In this document: positions 1 to 12,090 of the stretch, piece by piece | Layout of the letters: each line of letters starts with the position of its first letter | How positions within the stretch are numbered: the first letter of the stretch is position 1 | Assembly (NCBI RefSeq): GCF_030936135.1 | Contig: NC_082594.1 | Span: 128,936,668 to 129,000,667, forward strand | Direction: 5' to 3' | DNA: 64,000 nt | Source of the DNA: Gavia stellata | Taxonomy: Eukaryota; Chordata; Aves; Gaviiformes; Gaviidae | Made by a program: the position numbers and the translations under genes | Notes under the pieces: model-generated | What the model was told of the DNA's origin: nothing | The model's input: only the letters and a program-made list of their open reading frames with translations | Database searches by the model: none

Positions 1-3000
1 CACAACAGAGCACCTCTTTTTGCCCTGACCACAAGAAAGGGAGAATAAGCGATGCTGTGATCTTTTGAGGAACATGGAGTGGGATGGGGATGAGGGACAC
101 AATGCACAAGACCATGGGACTGCTCTCAAGGGGTGACACATAGAAACCAGGATGCACTGATTGCTGCAGATGAGAGGGGCCATCACCAGTCAGCAAGAGC
201 CCAGCTTTCCACTGTACACATACATATAGTGGGCAAGAAACCTTGACTGTCTTGCTGCCTCCTATAACCTCTTGTCCTGGGTAACCCTGTGCCTAGACTG
301 ACCCCCTGCACAGCCCCAGGGCCCGCAGCTCGCTGGTGCAATGCAAAGAGGTCTGACAGTGCAGAGCAGCTACTCCATCACAGCTACCAAAGCCAGCACC
401 TCTGCTTCAGACAGGCCTTTGTCCTCTGTGAAGTGGCATGGCCCTCACAAAACCATCCTCCTTTTTCCTCCTTTCCACGCTTCTCTCTGAGTGCCTGGTC
501 TCTCCTCTGCTTCTTGGTGCAATGCAGCTCATGGTCCGCTCCCTTGAGGCATCTCAGAGAAGCACTCCTGCACTGAGCCCAGCACAGACAGCAGGAGTGA
601 GACCTCCAACGCCTGCAACAGGACGTGCAGTCTGTGGGTTCAAAACAGGAGAAATATATTCCTTCTACACTAGTAGAAGGCAAACTTACTTCTGAGCTTG
701 GCAAGCCAGAGATACTATGCCATAGCAAGGTCTTGTTCTTAATATTTAAATATGAGGAGCAGCCCTTTGGCAAGTAAGTGCCTGTCTGTGGTAGAACAAA
801 GAGACTTTTTTGCCAATGCATCAAGCAGAAGCGAAATTTCACTTGCTTGCATCCCCAAGACGCACAGCACAAAATACACTCCTGAACTTTGGGCAATATT
901 TAAGTGTCAAAGTCAGTTCTCTGTAAGCGCAATTCTATTCCTGACTTGTGGCATCTGCAAACTTACAAGCTACATGTCCCACAGGACAGCACAGAGGAGG
1001 AGAGGTTCATATAGGGGGAAATATGTATTTACAATGCATCCGCGTTGTGCAGCTGCACTGTGTATTATTACACCAGCTTCTTATTTTTTTAAATCAGATC
1101 ACTGCAGAAAGGAAAGAGCTCAGATGCAATGGTCTAATGGAACATCAAAATATGAAGGTTATTTACCTTAAGAAAAAAAAGCATGAAAGCTGCAGTTAAA
1201 TCCAACAAAATTGATTGTATTAAATCATTCAAGTCAATAGATATAAAGGTGAAGGAAGTGGTGAGAAACAGCAGCTGAAGATGTTCATTGATAGAATAAA
1301 AGAAAAAGCAACTCAGCAGCATTTCTCTCCTACCCGAGGAGCTGAACTAAGATCCTTGCAGCCTTTCGCTTCAGGGAAGCACAACCCTAAGCCAAGTTGA
1401 ATCCCCGGGCTGCCCTGTCTCTCACAAAAGCCCAACCGTGCCAGTTGCTGCTGGCTAGATCTCCTGCTGGGCTTGTTTGGGGAACAGTTACTCATTGTCG
1501 CCTCGGTGGATCTCGGTGCAAGGGGAATATACCAAGACCAGTTGACACAGGTCAGCCTCTTCTGCTTACAGCCTTCCAGTCCCCCACCGCCCCCGTTGGG
1601 AAAGCAAATCAAACTTCTCCAGGAAAGTGAGGCACTGTGCAGTCCTGGCTTCCCCAGTTTTCATGCTACCAGCTGGTCTAATTTCTCTTGACATTTCTTC
1701 CGTAACAGCAACTGCAACGTGTCAGGATTAATTAAGCCAAACAGTGGGCGAGTCTCAAAGGAGAGCACACATCTGCCGTGATCTGCCCCCACCTAAAAGC
1801 CAAGAAGCCTTTTCTGGCACAAGGAGGGGAAAAGGGAGAAGGAAGCAGGAACAGTGAGGCATCCTCCAGCGGAAGGAGCACAGTGATCAGCATGGAGCTG
1901 GCAGGGTTCAGATGAACACCAGCACGGCTACAGCTCTCCAGCCTGACAGCAAGCGCCTTGTGCCTTGTTATTTAGCCCTTCAGATAGACTCCAGTATTTT
2001 TTCCAAGGCATGCATTAGAGGTCTAGCAGGCAATTAAGGCCACTTCTCCCCAGATCTGAACATGGGACAGAGTTTCTTGGAAGATTCCCAGTGAGAGGGT
2101 CAGAGATCGATTGCATGTCTGTGCTCTGGAAACAGGGTGGACCCTTCATGCACAGTCCAAACAGTGGCCTAGCATTGAGGAGCACAGCTGTGCTCCCCAG
2201 TCTCAGGCTGGGAAGTAGATCCCCAATATAACTAAGAAACAACACAGCCAGTGTTGACAATACAAGACATTAAGTGCATAGCAGCTGCTTTTTGTGAAGT
2301 CACCTTTCCCCTTCCTGACTGTGGCCAGGAGAGGGGTTTGCACCAGAGCGTGTGCAGTGGTAACGGACGCTCATATCTCCCGGTGGCTGCAACAGCCAAA
2401 TGGTGGCACAGTAGCCAGCCATTTCCCCAAGGCCCCCTTCCCAGCTAGAAGGTGAGACTTGCATCAGCCCCTCAGTGTCTTGGTGGCACTCAGTGCCGAG
2501 GCACCTGCAGAAACACAGGTCAAAACAGGAGAAAGGGCATTCAGTCATCTCGCAGTATTTGGTCACTAACACAAGAAGGTAACCGTTAGAAATGCCTGGG
2601 ACATTCTTATTTCCCCTTCTTCTTGTTAGCCGCTTCTCTCTATTCCAGCCCTGCTGGAAATCTTTCATCCTTCCAGCATTCAGATGAGGAGCTCTGGGTA
2701 GTCTCCTCTGTGCTTCCAGTTCATCATTAATTCACACAAGTTGAGCCCTGTCACTTTCACCAAGGCAGCATGTGACTCAGTAATAAGAGAAATTCCCAAA
2801 ATTGTGGTAATATTTTAAGGCAGCAAAGGTATATTTTAATAATAAAAAGGAACTGTCTCAGTAACTGGTAATACATGTAGGATAGACATGTCATAACATC
2901 CTGTACAGACATAACTACCTAAATGCTAGTGTTGGTTAATGATCAAAAATCCTGATCCATGAATCAGCCTTCTGCTTGACTCACTCTGTGTGTTGTCGTT

Positions 3001-3900
3001 GTATGTCAGTATCTGGATAACCACGGAAATGCTAGGCAGAATGTCTTCTAATTTTAGCAATGATTTACATTCGTCCAAAAGACTTCACCAACAGTGTATT
3101 TATTATCATGCTCTTAAAATTAATCCTCTCATCAGAGATCACAGAGATCGCTGCATAGCCAAAGAGGCCAACTACAGACAGAACGACAAATAATTCACTG
3201 CGAAACCTGTAACTTATTAGTCAAAACTGTTTATTAATAACATTTGAGAAAATCTACTGGGAGAAAAACAGGATTGAGACACAATTCATGTACAGAAAAA
3301 AAAGTGTTACATAAGCATTGGACGATTGAGCCCACTTTACTAGGTAGTAATACTAGAAGAACAATCTCTAAGCTTTGTTGTACAGATGTTACAATACAGG
3401 GTGTTAAAGTGTTTGACCTTATGTCATACTCTGCATTCTTCAAGTGCTAAGACAAAGTCGCAGAAGAGACAACAAGCCATATTTCTGCTCCCTTTCTATC
3501 AAAACAAGTGTTGCTATTTGGCAGCAGGGACGCCAATCAAGCCAGGCTGGGTACAGAAGAGGATGGAGGATGCTTACAGGTCTGTGGTTTTTTTCTATAC
3601 ATGACGTTCTTGCAAACACCCAGAGCTGTGGATTCTCTCCCTGGCACAATCCTGAGGTATACTGGTCTATGTATTATGCATCCAGATATTATCATGGTGT
3701 ATACAACCAATTCCAGCAAATCTCTTGCGGTCAGCCATCTCTAGATATACCCGGATCTTAAAATTCAAGCCTGACTCCAAATCCAAGTCCTTCCTTGCCC
3801 CACCACTGATGAAGAGCACCATCTATGTCAGGGTCCATAATGAAGAGGCACTATCTCTCCAGAGACGGCATACAATTCTCAAGGTCACTGTATGTCCTCA
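1..3900. other. noncoding stretch, no gene seen
   Basis: Mixed-composition vertebrate noncoding DNA. All open frames are short and none resembles a known protein. A minus-strand AATAAA (plus-strand TTTATT near 3229-3234) sits in an AT-rich patch, but no coding exon nearby on that strand would make it a gene end. By mammalian gene order this could be intron or intergenic DNA of IGSF11; that is inference only. Confidence 0.6.
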
Positions 3901-3916
3901 GGCATACTCCGTCTGC

Positions 3917-4510
3917 AACCACACCCCACAGTTTATTGCACTTTAAGCCTGTCCACATGGTAAGTGGTTTTCTAATGCCAGCCATAATTTTGCACCCACT
4001 TGGCATGTGGAAGGCTATATTAAGCCCAGGCGATTAATGCTGTCTTTGCTGAGAAGCAAGAAAACAGTCTCTGTGCTATTATACTCTGTCAGCTTTCCCA
4101 AACACTTCAGGCAACTAATTCTGAGGACTTTTTGACTGAATTGACATAAAATGCATCCTTCCCCTCTTGTTGCTTTTTAAATGCTTTAGGTTATTTTTAT
4201 CCTGCAGTCTCAGAGGTCGTTAGCAAGAGCATGTTCTGCCTCCCATCAGGCACTCGAGGAAATTTATGAAGGCAGTCAGGTCCCATTTGTTCTGGTCACC
4301 CTCGGTGGGTTTACATGTCAGCATGATGTGAATGAGCATCAAATTGTTGTTTGCCATCAGAAACCCCTGGGTCTGTCCATGGGGAGGTGTTTTGGAACTG
4401 ATACAGTGGTTACTGCTTTCAGTAGATACAGGAAGAAAATGTGGTCATCGGTAGATGTGAAACTGGAGAGAGGCCACCTGGAAAGATTTAAGAAAGTTCT
4501 AGGAAGTCCA
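3917..4510. repeat. dispersed repeat, copy A
   Basis: This segment aligns by eye, in the same orientation, with 59454-60030 over nearly 600 bases. Shared landmarks in the same order are a CACAG(T/C)TTATT start, GTCCACA, TTTGCACC followed by CATGTGGA, GCTATA plus TTAA(G/A)CCCA, TTAGGTTATTTTTA, an AACT/AATTTATGA(A/G)GGCAGT block, a CATCAGA/CGTCAGA block and GTTTTGGAA. Identity looks roughly two thirds with small indels, so both copies are old. There is no open reading frame of note. The family is not identified; a solo LTR or a nonautonomous DNA element would both fit. Confidence 0.7.
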
Positions 4511-7500
4511 TCAGAGTAAAACCAGGAGAAGTCATTTATAAGATAGGCAAGGTGGGTGAAATGTTTGTGAGAAATACATATTTACATATTCTTGACTTCT
4601 GGGACTGAATGTTTTGTGAACACACCATTCAGAAGACATTCCAGCTCAGGACTTAGTTTCCAGATGCTTTCTACATTCTCGTGGTGTGAAATGAAATTGA
4701 AGGACTGGTCTTAAATACTAAGCTGATATTCCCAGAGAAAGAGAGATTATGCTTTGGTAATCACTTTTTGCAGGAGCTTGCTATTGCTATTGATTGACAA
4801 GGTGCACACCGAGGTGAGGTTTACAGCTCAGGAGTGAGTTAAACTGTGTGCAGATACAGCCAGTGTGAGATGTAGGTATCTGGACTGTAGGTACCTACAT
4901 GTGAACTAGGGGCCAAACGTCTGTTTATAGTCAACGAAAACCCAGTCAACGCAGGCTGCGGTTGCTCTGACTAATAATAAGGTATATGCCTTCAACGTGT
5001 CATTGCAAAACCAGCGTGCCCTGCTATCAAATATGTAGGTTATTCTTTTGCAGATTCAGGTTGCTTTATAACGTCATTATCAGTGAGACTTCAATTCCTC
5101 TGACTCATGTCATCCAGGTAGTGGGGCTTCAGCAATTTTGAACAAAAATCAGTCTGAGGGCAATCAATCAGACCATTGATTTGTATGCACAAAATGAGAT
5201 GCTGCTCAACTGCAATATTTTGACATCCGCTAAACAGGAGGTACAGTGGTATAGAAGTGAGAACTGGATGTTTAAACTCCCCACTGCAGATAAATTGTCT
5301 CAGCAGCCTTTCTCCTGTCCACAGAGTTGCCATCCCTTAACCAAGAAGCACTTTCTGTACGGATGCTGGATTTTGCTGGCTGTCTTCCCATGAGCTTTGT
5401 GAACAGGCAGTTCCAGCGGTGCAAGCTCCTCACTTAGAACAGAGAGGGTGTTGAAGAAAGCTGCTTTCAAGTCAGTTCAATCCCTCTTGGATCAAATGAT
5501 GTTTGGGAGACAGAGGACCTTCTGTTGCAGCAGTTAGAACAAACTTATTTGTTTTATTGTGGTTTACGATGTCAGCGCAGTCACGTGCAGAACACAGCCA
5601 ACAAAAGGGCCTGTACCGCTGGTGTTGTCCACCACCATTTCAGCAGGAATCCTAAAATCTGGGTTAGCTCCTTGGCACCTGACCTTCAAAAAGGCCAAAG
5701 AATAGGGTGTTTAAATCTGACATCTCTGCATCTGCTCCTAAGATTTTTTTCTTATGGAGAGAGCTAGCAGCATACTTTCTACAGCATCCAAGTGGCAAAA
5801 TTTTCCAGTCCTGGGCAATGTCATTTCTGATAAGGCTAGGTTGCCCATGCAGAAAACAAGAAAAGAGCAGTAAAGATATTATTCTTTTGCCATCCAAGAT
5901 ATCCTAACATTGGAAATAATAATGTACTCAGTCTTTCTCATCCCTGACAAATTCTGAATTGGCAAAGAATTCCAGGGCCCCGTCTTCCACTCTTGCTGGA
6001 TTACAGGGCCACCTTCTCAGCTCAGGAGCTCCTGGGGGATGGGGTATTTTATGTCTGAAGACTATTGCCTTTACCTTTCGCATAAATAACACAATAGAAA
6101 CTTCAATATGACAGATTACATCTTTTTTTCAGGCAGAAGATCACATCCAGTTTTGCGATTTACACAAATGCAGAGTAGCCATTTGCCTCGTAAGACAGAT
6201 GAACATTATGGAGATCTTTTTTCGCTTGTTGTTGGAAAGCTGAAAGGCAGTCTATTACAAAATCGATACTAAGGCTTTGGCAAGGAGGGAGGAAATAATC
6301 TGTCCTCTGTATCCTGGCTGGATAGGACAACATACTGACAAGGTGGATCATGACAGTGAAACACTGGAATAGTTGCTCAGTTTGGGGGTGTAGAGCCTCT
6401 GCTGCTCAGATGCTCTGAGCACAGGTTATACAGCTGGCAGGAAGGACACCAGAGAAGCTGGTACTGCCTTTTGGAGGGAAATTGATTAGGATAACTTCTC
6501 AAAGTCTGTTAAGGCCTACGCTTCAGTAAAAGCTACAGGATCTGGTCAGGATCAAATCCCCACAAGCAAGCATCGGTAATTCAGGCCAGACAGGATGGTG
6601 GATGAATTAGTATGAGACCTGCATCCTGCGCTGCACTGACTTCTGCATTCCAAAACATCTGCTGGAGACAGCAGGAGTTCTGATGTGCAGGAAAGCAGGA
6701 CTGGTCCTTGATATTCAAACAGTGAGAAGCTCCTAGGATTTGGGCTGAAAAGAGCTCTCTGTCTCATGCAAAAACATTGTAAGACCCTTCACTTCAGTTA
6801 CTTGATGCAAAATATCTCTGCCCATTGGTGCTGGAGCTGCTAAATTAAGTGTGTTACTTTCTATAAATCCTTCCTGTTGTCAGTGGGTTGCCTCTTAATT
6901 ATGGCCATTGTCCCTTTTGTTGCTACCAAGGAAAGAAACATAGCAGAGAGCTTTTGTTTAATGAGCCATCACATTTAAACATCATTTGTCTCAGTTGTTT
7001 TCCTTTTCTCATCTACCTTTGCTCATTGAACTCCACCCTGCTTGGCTGTTAACAGCATAATCATGGGGAGCAATAGCATCACAAGATTCCTTGTACCAGT
7101 GTGATGCTGCTACTCCCGCTGTTTTCCCCCTATTCACCAGCTCTGATGGGTCTGTGCTTGCCTAGCATTAAAGTCATGGTAGCAGCAGCTGCAGAGTCAG
7201 CTTACTCCAAAGGCCGAACAGCTGGAGCTATGCTTCCCCATATGGAGCAGGGTTTCGGATGGATTTTCTTGGTGCTGCCTGTGACGTTCACCTTGTCCTT
7301 TTGCATGTCTGTCACAGCCAGTCGCGAGCCCCTTGCCTCTGCAGAGGGTGTGGGGTGAGGGAAAGTCTGCTCTGTACAGATGGCATATCAGCTGTGGCAA
7401 CACTCAAGAGGGACAGGGGACAAAAACAGAAGAAGTGAGGTAGAAGGGTGGTGTTTGTGCCCCTCTGCAGAGGTGCTGCAGGAGATCCTCCAGCATAAGG

Positions 7501-9193
7501 GTTCTCCTTCCTTCCCTGGCCAGGAACTGCAGCAGTCCTAAGCCAGGCAACCAGGGGAAGCAGCAGCCTCACTAACAAGGCAAGGCAGGTCCTCAAAGGA
7601 AGTGGCCATGTTCTCCCATCTGCATCACCATTAGCTGGCTCTGTATGTTTCTTGCCTATACCAGTCAGACTGAGGGTTTGTGTGGGATGTCATCAGAGGC
7701 TAAATCAAAGACCCTAGGTCAAATAAACCAGGGATGACTGGCCATGAGGAAGACATTTCTGAGAACATATCATAGCCTCAAATCCCTGTAGAGATGGTGA
7801 AATTTGAGGCTTCTTCCCAGACCACTAGTAATGCTCAGCAGACACCATGACCTCCCACCAGTGGGAAAGCTCACATCAATCTCAAATCAAAGTCCATCTG
7901 CCATTTCTCCAGTCATTCAACCTTCCTGTGAGCCGAAGGCAGCCAGGTCAGAAGATATGCACGTTTGGGGTGTGCATATACCCACTCTTTGCCAACCCAC
8001 TTGTGTGGCAACTCTGCCTTGACCCATGGGTAACCCTGAGCATCTTTTCTTGGGCTTAATTGGCCATCCCAACTACAAGGCCCACAAGCAAAAGTATTCC
8101 TTTGGCAGAATGAGGAGCCAAGAAGCAGCATTTTTCTAATGGGTGGTAAGTGTGCTTCTTTGTCAGCACCCAAAGCATCCCCCCCCGCCCCCATGCACAC
8201 ACAGTGCTGAGCCCATCTTTCCCAAGGCAGACAGGCTGTGGCTGCTGTCTGCAGACAGCTCAGCCCCAGAAAGTCAAAGCTGAACATCTAATTCTCCGAG
8301 GCTTAACCCAGTGAGCTCTACAAGCAGGGCTCAACCTCTTCCATAGTGCAACCCTACTCCACTCTTGCAGAAGGGCAGAAGAGCTGCAGCTCCCCCGTAC
8401 TCACAAGATGTTCCTGATCTTCATCTTCCCTTTTTTCCACCCACCCAGGTTGGAAAACACTCTTCCAGCCTTTGTTAATTATTCTGTGTACCCTTCCTAC
8501 ACACGGAAAAAAGGCACTTTCATAATATCATGTTCGACACTGGCACAGCAGAACTGATTCCTCTTTTATGAAGGGCTTGATCCAGAGCCAGGGAAGTCTC
8601 TCCTGCTCCTCTTTGATTCTTGCTGTCCAGATCCAACTTATTATTTTAAAGCTACGCTCTTTATTCAGCAATATCCTCTAGATTTTGTCAGCGTGGGGAA
8701 ATTTTACCAGTGTAAACTAGGTTATGAGATTGAAAACTAAGTAGTTTTACTAGCAAATGTATGGATAGAAATCCTTTCTCCTTTTGTTTTACTGATGTTT
8801 TGGAAGAGGCTTAAATTAAAACAAAAAGTCATTTATTCTAAAAGAATGCCTGCAGGGGACATAAACCAATAGCGCCTTAATTATTCTTGTATGCTCATTT
8901 TGATTGCTTTAATGTTTCTAATTACAGTGGTAACACTTCTCCCGTTTGACAAGCTGGGAAGACAATTTGGCTTAACCAAGGAAGCTGGAGAATGGGTTAT
9001 GGGAGACGTACATCACCTTCCAAAATGGCTTGCTCCTGCCAGCTTGAAAAGAAAGGATGTTCTCATTGGCATTCTGTTATTTCAGCCTGTTCTTCCTTTG
9101 GGGCGCTAATGGAGTAGTGTTTTCAATCACAATGCAGTGGCAATGAAAATGCTGCTAGTGCCACTTTTGGCAAGAAAACTTTGTGGGCATATG
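4511..9193. other. noncoding stretch, no gene seen
   Basis: No coding exon was recognised on either strand. It holds a perfect 14-base palindrome at 4886-4899 (TGTAGGTACCTACA). Around 8575-8600 a GGGCTTGATCCAGAGCC segment resembles the ends of ancient amniote repeats, but it is too short to classify. Otherwise nothing stands out. Confidence 0.55.
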
Positions 9194-9440
9194 CAGAATC
9201 ATAGAAAATAAAGTTGAAAGAAACCACAAAGAATGATCTCTGCTTTCATTCCAGGAGAAGACAAGATCATTTCAGTGTGTTCATCCAAAATGCTCTACAG
9301 GCAGAAGGCCCTGAGCCATTTATTCCTGTGCTTTATTACTGTACCATTAGTAAAGGCTTCTTAATGTCTAACCAGATCTTCCTTCTGTTTAAGCCAATTC
9401 CATATTGTCCTATCCCCCAGGAGACACAGCACTGATTATT
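9194..9440 (-). mobile_element. degenerate CR1-type LINE 3' fragment
   Basis: The left end reads CAGAATCATAGAAAATAAAG then TTGAAAG. This is the reverse complement of the typical CR1 3' end with its ATTCTATG-type terminal repeat, so the element lies on the minus strand. Further in, GTAAAGGCTTCTTAATGTCT and a stretch ending in CATATTGTCCTATCCCC follow the order seen in CR1 3' untranslated ends. The copy is diverged and lacks coding sequence. CR1 elements dominate bird repeats, which supports a sauropsid source. Confidence 0.65.
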
Positions 9441-11829
9441 ACTTCAAAGCATGTTAAGGCCAATACAAATTTAACAGTAAACATTGGCCTGTGAGTGAGG
9501 TATCTAAAAACTGACACTTATGTACATCTGGATGGAAGCCACAGCCCGGACAATTTTTAAGGGGTCTCCACAGACAGTGTAAAGTGCTAAATAACCTCAC
9601 TGCAGAGAATTTAAATCCAATTTGTTTAGATGAAAGAGAAGGATGGGAGCTTTTTCCTAATGCCTGCAAAAATGTGTTTCTCTTACATCCAGAAGAATGT
9701 TAATTCAGATCCCTTAATCACATAGCCTGAACTATAATTTAATTGGTAAGCAATAGATGATATTTATATCTTAGTAAATTTAATCCCAAGTATCTAACTC
9801 CATTTGAATGCTAGAAAGCTTTGAGTTCAGTGCTACCTAGCATCCTCTAGCGATATCCTGAGTAGCAGAATGACCTCTACTCGTGTTCTTTTCCAGCACA
9901 TCCTATGAAATGGTACTTCTAGTCTCCAAAAAAAGGTCAGTGGGAAGTGGTTACTCCCAGATCTAACAGCACACCAATCTAAAATCTGCTCCTAATTCAA
10001 GAGCTGGGCTGGGGCTAACAAACTAGAGTGTACTACTCTATGCCATTCATGGTGAAGCAGATGAGATCTTCCAAACAGTGACCCATTTCCAAAAGTCAGC
10101 CTCTGAAAAGCCAGCATTTCCTCCAGTTGACAATCTATTTCTCCCTCTTTCTCCTCTGTGCCACAGATACTGCTCCCGTGTATTTAAATTTGTGTATTAT
10201 TTCATATGTCCCCACACGCATTCCTCCCCATTACATTAATTCTACAGTGAGGACTGTAGAATTGTTCACACCTTTCAGGAACATGTAGTTGGTGAAGAGC
10301 AGAATATGGCTGTACTTTCCTCCTGTGCCCCCCAGCCTCCACCAGTTTGTGAGAAACAGCTTGAACCAGAGCTAGCATCTTCATATTTAAAAAGACCTCA
10401 GTGGATTGTCTTCCAAGAATTGGATGTGGGAAGAGCTTCTAGTTTGTCAGCTCCAAGAAAGCAGTACCCAATATTTAGGCACATCCTCATGGCTGGACAA
10501 GGGTTTTGTCACCATGTTTTTCACTGCTGAGCCAAGACACCCAACTAAAAGCGCAACAAGGGCAAGAGAAGGGAAAAAAAGGCAGAAGTCAACAGAGTAA
10601 TGCTTCGGATAAGTGTATCACTCTGTAATCAGCTCAACCCCATTTTTAGTCTTAGACCCAGACTCTCTATGTGCCCAGGTCCAAACACAGAAACCTCTTT
10701 ATTTCCTTCTGAAAACACTGAACTCATGTCTTTAAAGGTCAGTGGGAAAACTCCTCTGGAGTGCTCTCTTTTCCTGGTTCATTCTCTAATGCTCTCTTTG
10801 ATCACATCCAGAGAAACTTGCCAGTGTCCATCCTGCCCTATTCCACCCACCATTTTAGAAGATCACCCCTGCCTAGCCACCAGCTCCCTCTGCTCCCAGG
10901 AAAGCACATCAGGTCTGATTTCTGTAGGCATCAGACCACTCCTGGTTCTGCAGAGAACAGTAGTTATTCAGAGCCAGGTGGAGTACACACTTGTCCAAGA
11001 CCTGCAGGCTAGGACGTTCATGAAAGTTAAGGTAAATTAACCAAAGACGTGAAATGAATGCACATGAATTAAAGCTCTGCATGGACATTCGGGGGTAAAC
11101 TGACCTTGCTTTGCTTTTGTTTAATTGTCACCACAGTGAACTGAGGCCATTTTCCTTCTGTATCAGAGCACCCACACAGAGGTTTAATGCACTTCGACTT
11201 CTGCATATTAACTCACACCTCACACTTTATCACAAAGTGAAACGTGTTGGAGAAAACCACTTGCAGTGAATTTTCCCTCAGTTGTGCCTGCAGTGACATC
11301 TTTGTCGTGAATTGCTGCAGAACTTCTCCCTCTGCCTAAGCTTGTCTGCTTTTTTCCTCTTTAAAACAGCTATATTGGAACAGCTTATAATTAGTAAAGC
11401 AGCATCCCTCTACCAGGCAGATAGGGAACTGTTGGCCTGGTCTTCAGGTAGGGTATGGAGGTGATCCAGGGAAATTAACTGCTGTGCTCTGGGTCACACA
11501 GGATATCTGCAGCTGAGCATAGAAATTGTCTAAATCCAGGCCTCTTTTGCCCTTGGAAATGTCTTATCTCCTCCCCCAGTGGATTTTTCCTCCTTAGAAA
11601 TAGTCGACGAACTTCTTCAAACCTCAGTATTGTGCCAATTGTGTGGGAAAGAAAAAGAGAAAAATTACTGCCATCTGCATGACTCCGGTGCAGGGACAAA
11701 TCTTTTCCTCTCCCTCTCCTCCTTTTCCTCCATCCCCCCTTTTTACTTAAGAGCAGAAGGAGACCTTCACATTAAGATACTGAACCCATCACAGTTGGAA
11801 CAGACAAAGCCAGAGTGAGGAGGGAGGTG
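9441..11829. other. noncoding stretch, no gene seen
   Basis: No recognised exon, RNA gene or repeat. An open frame of about 146 codons at 10600-11040 has no recognisable domain or splice context and is treated as chance. Confidence 0.55.
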
Positions 11830-12090
11830 ATGGAGGCTGAGACAATGTATTTTTAGTCATTTCAATGAATTATGAAGACGTGAAGTTGATAATTTATTGA
11901 AGAAGGGAAACGGGGGACTCTATGTAAATGTTTTCAGATGAATAATTAATGTGGCTTTCTAGCATCAGGGGGTCTTTAATTAAAGCCTCTGTTAAACAAG
12001 GCAAGGCAGACGGGCCGGCTCCTTGCAGCAGCTAATTGCACCTTTCCCATGTACAGCTACGATTCAGAGATGAAGCATCATTTGCATCAA
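11830..12090. promoter_or_regulatory. candidate conserved noncoding element (possible enhancer)
   Basis: An AT-rich block with clustered developmental transcription-factor-like sites: TAATTA at 11943-11948 and 11977-11982, CTAATTGC near 12032, and an octamer ATTTGCAT at 12080-12087. There is no coding potential. The composition and site clustering resemble vertebrate conserved noncoding elements, but conservation cannot be assessed from one sequence. Confidence 0.25.

Noticed and set aside
3220..3450. Minus-strand AATAAA in AT-rich DNA, considered as a gene 3' end
   Set aside because: No coding exon on that strand nearby; AATAAA is common by chance.
10600..11040. Plus-strand open frame of 146 codons
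   Set aside because: No domain, no splice or promoter context; length is within chance for 64 kb in six frames.
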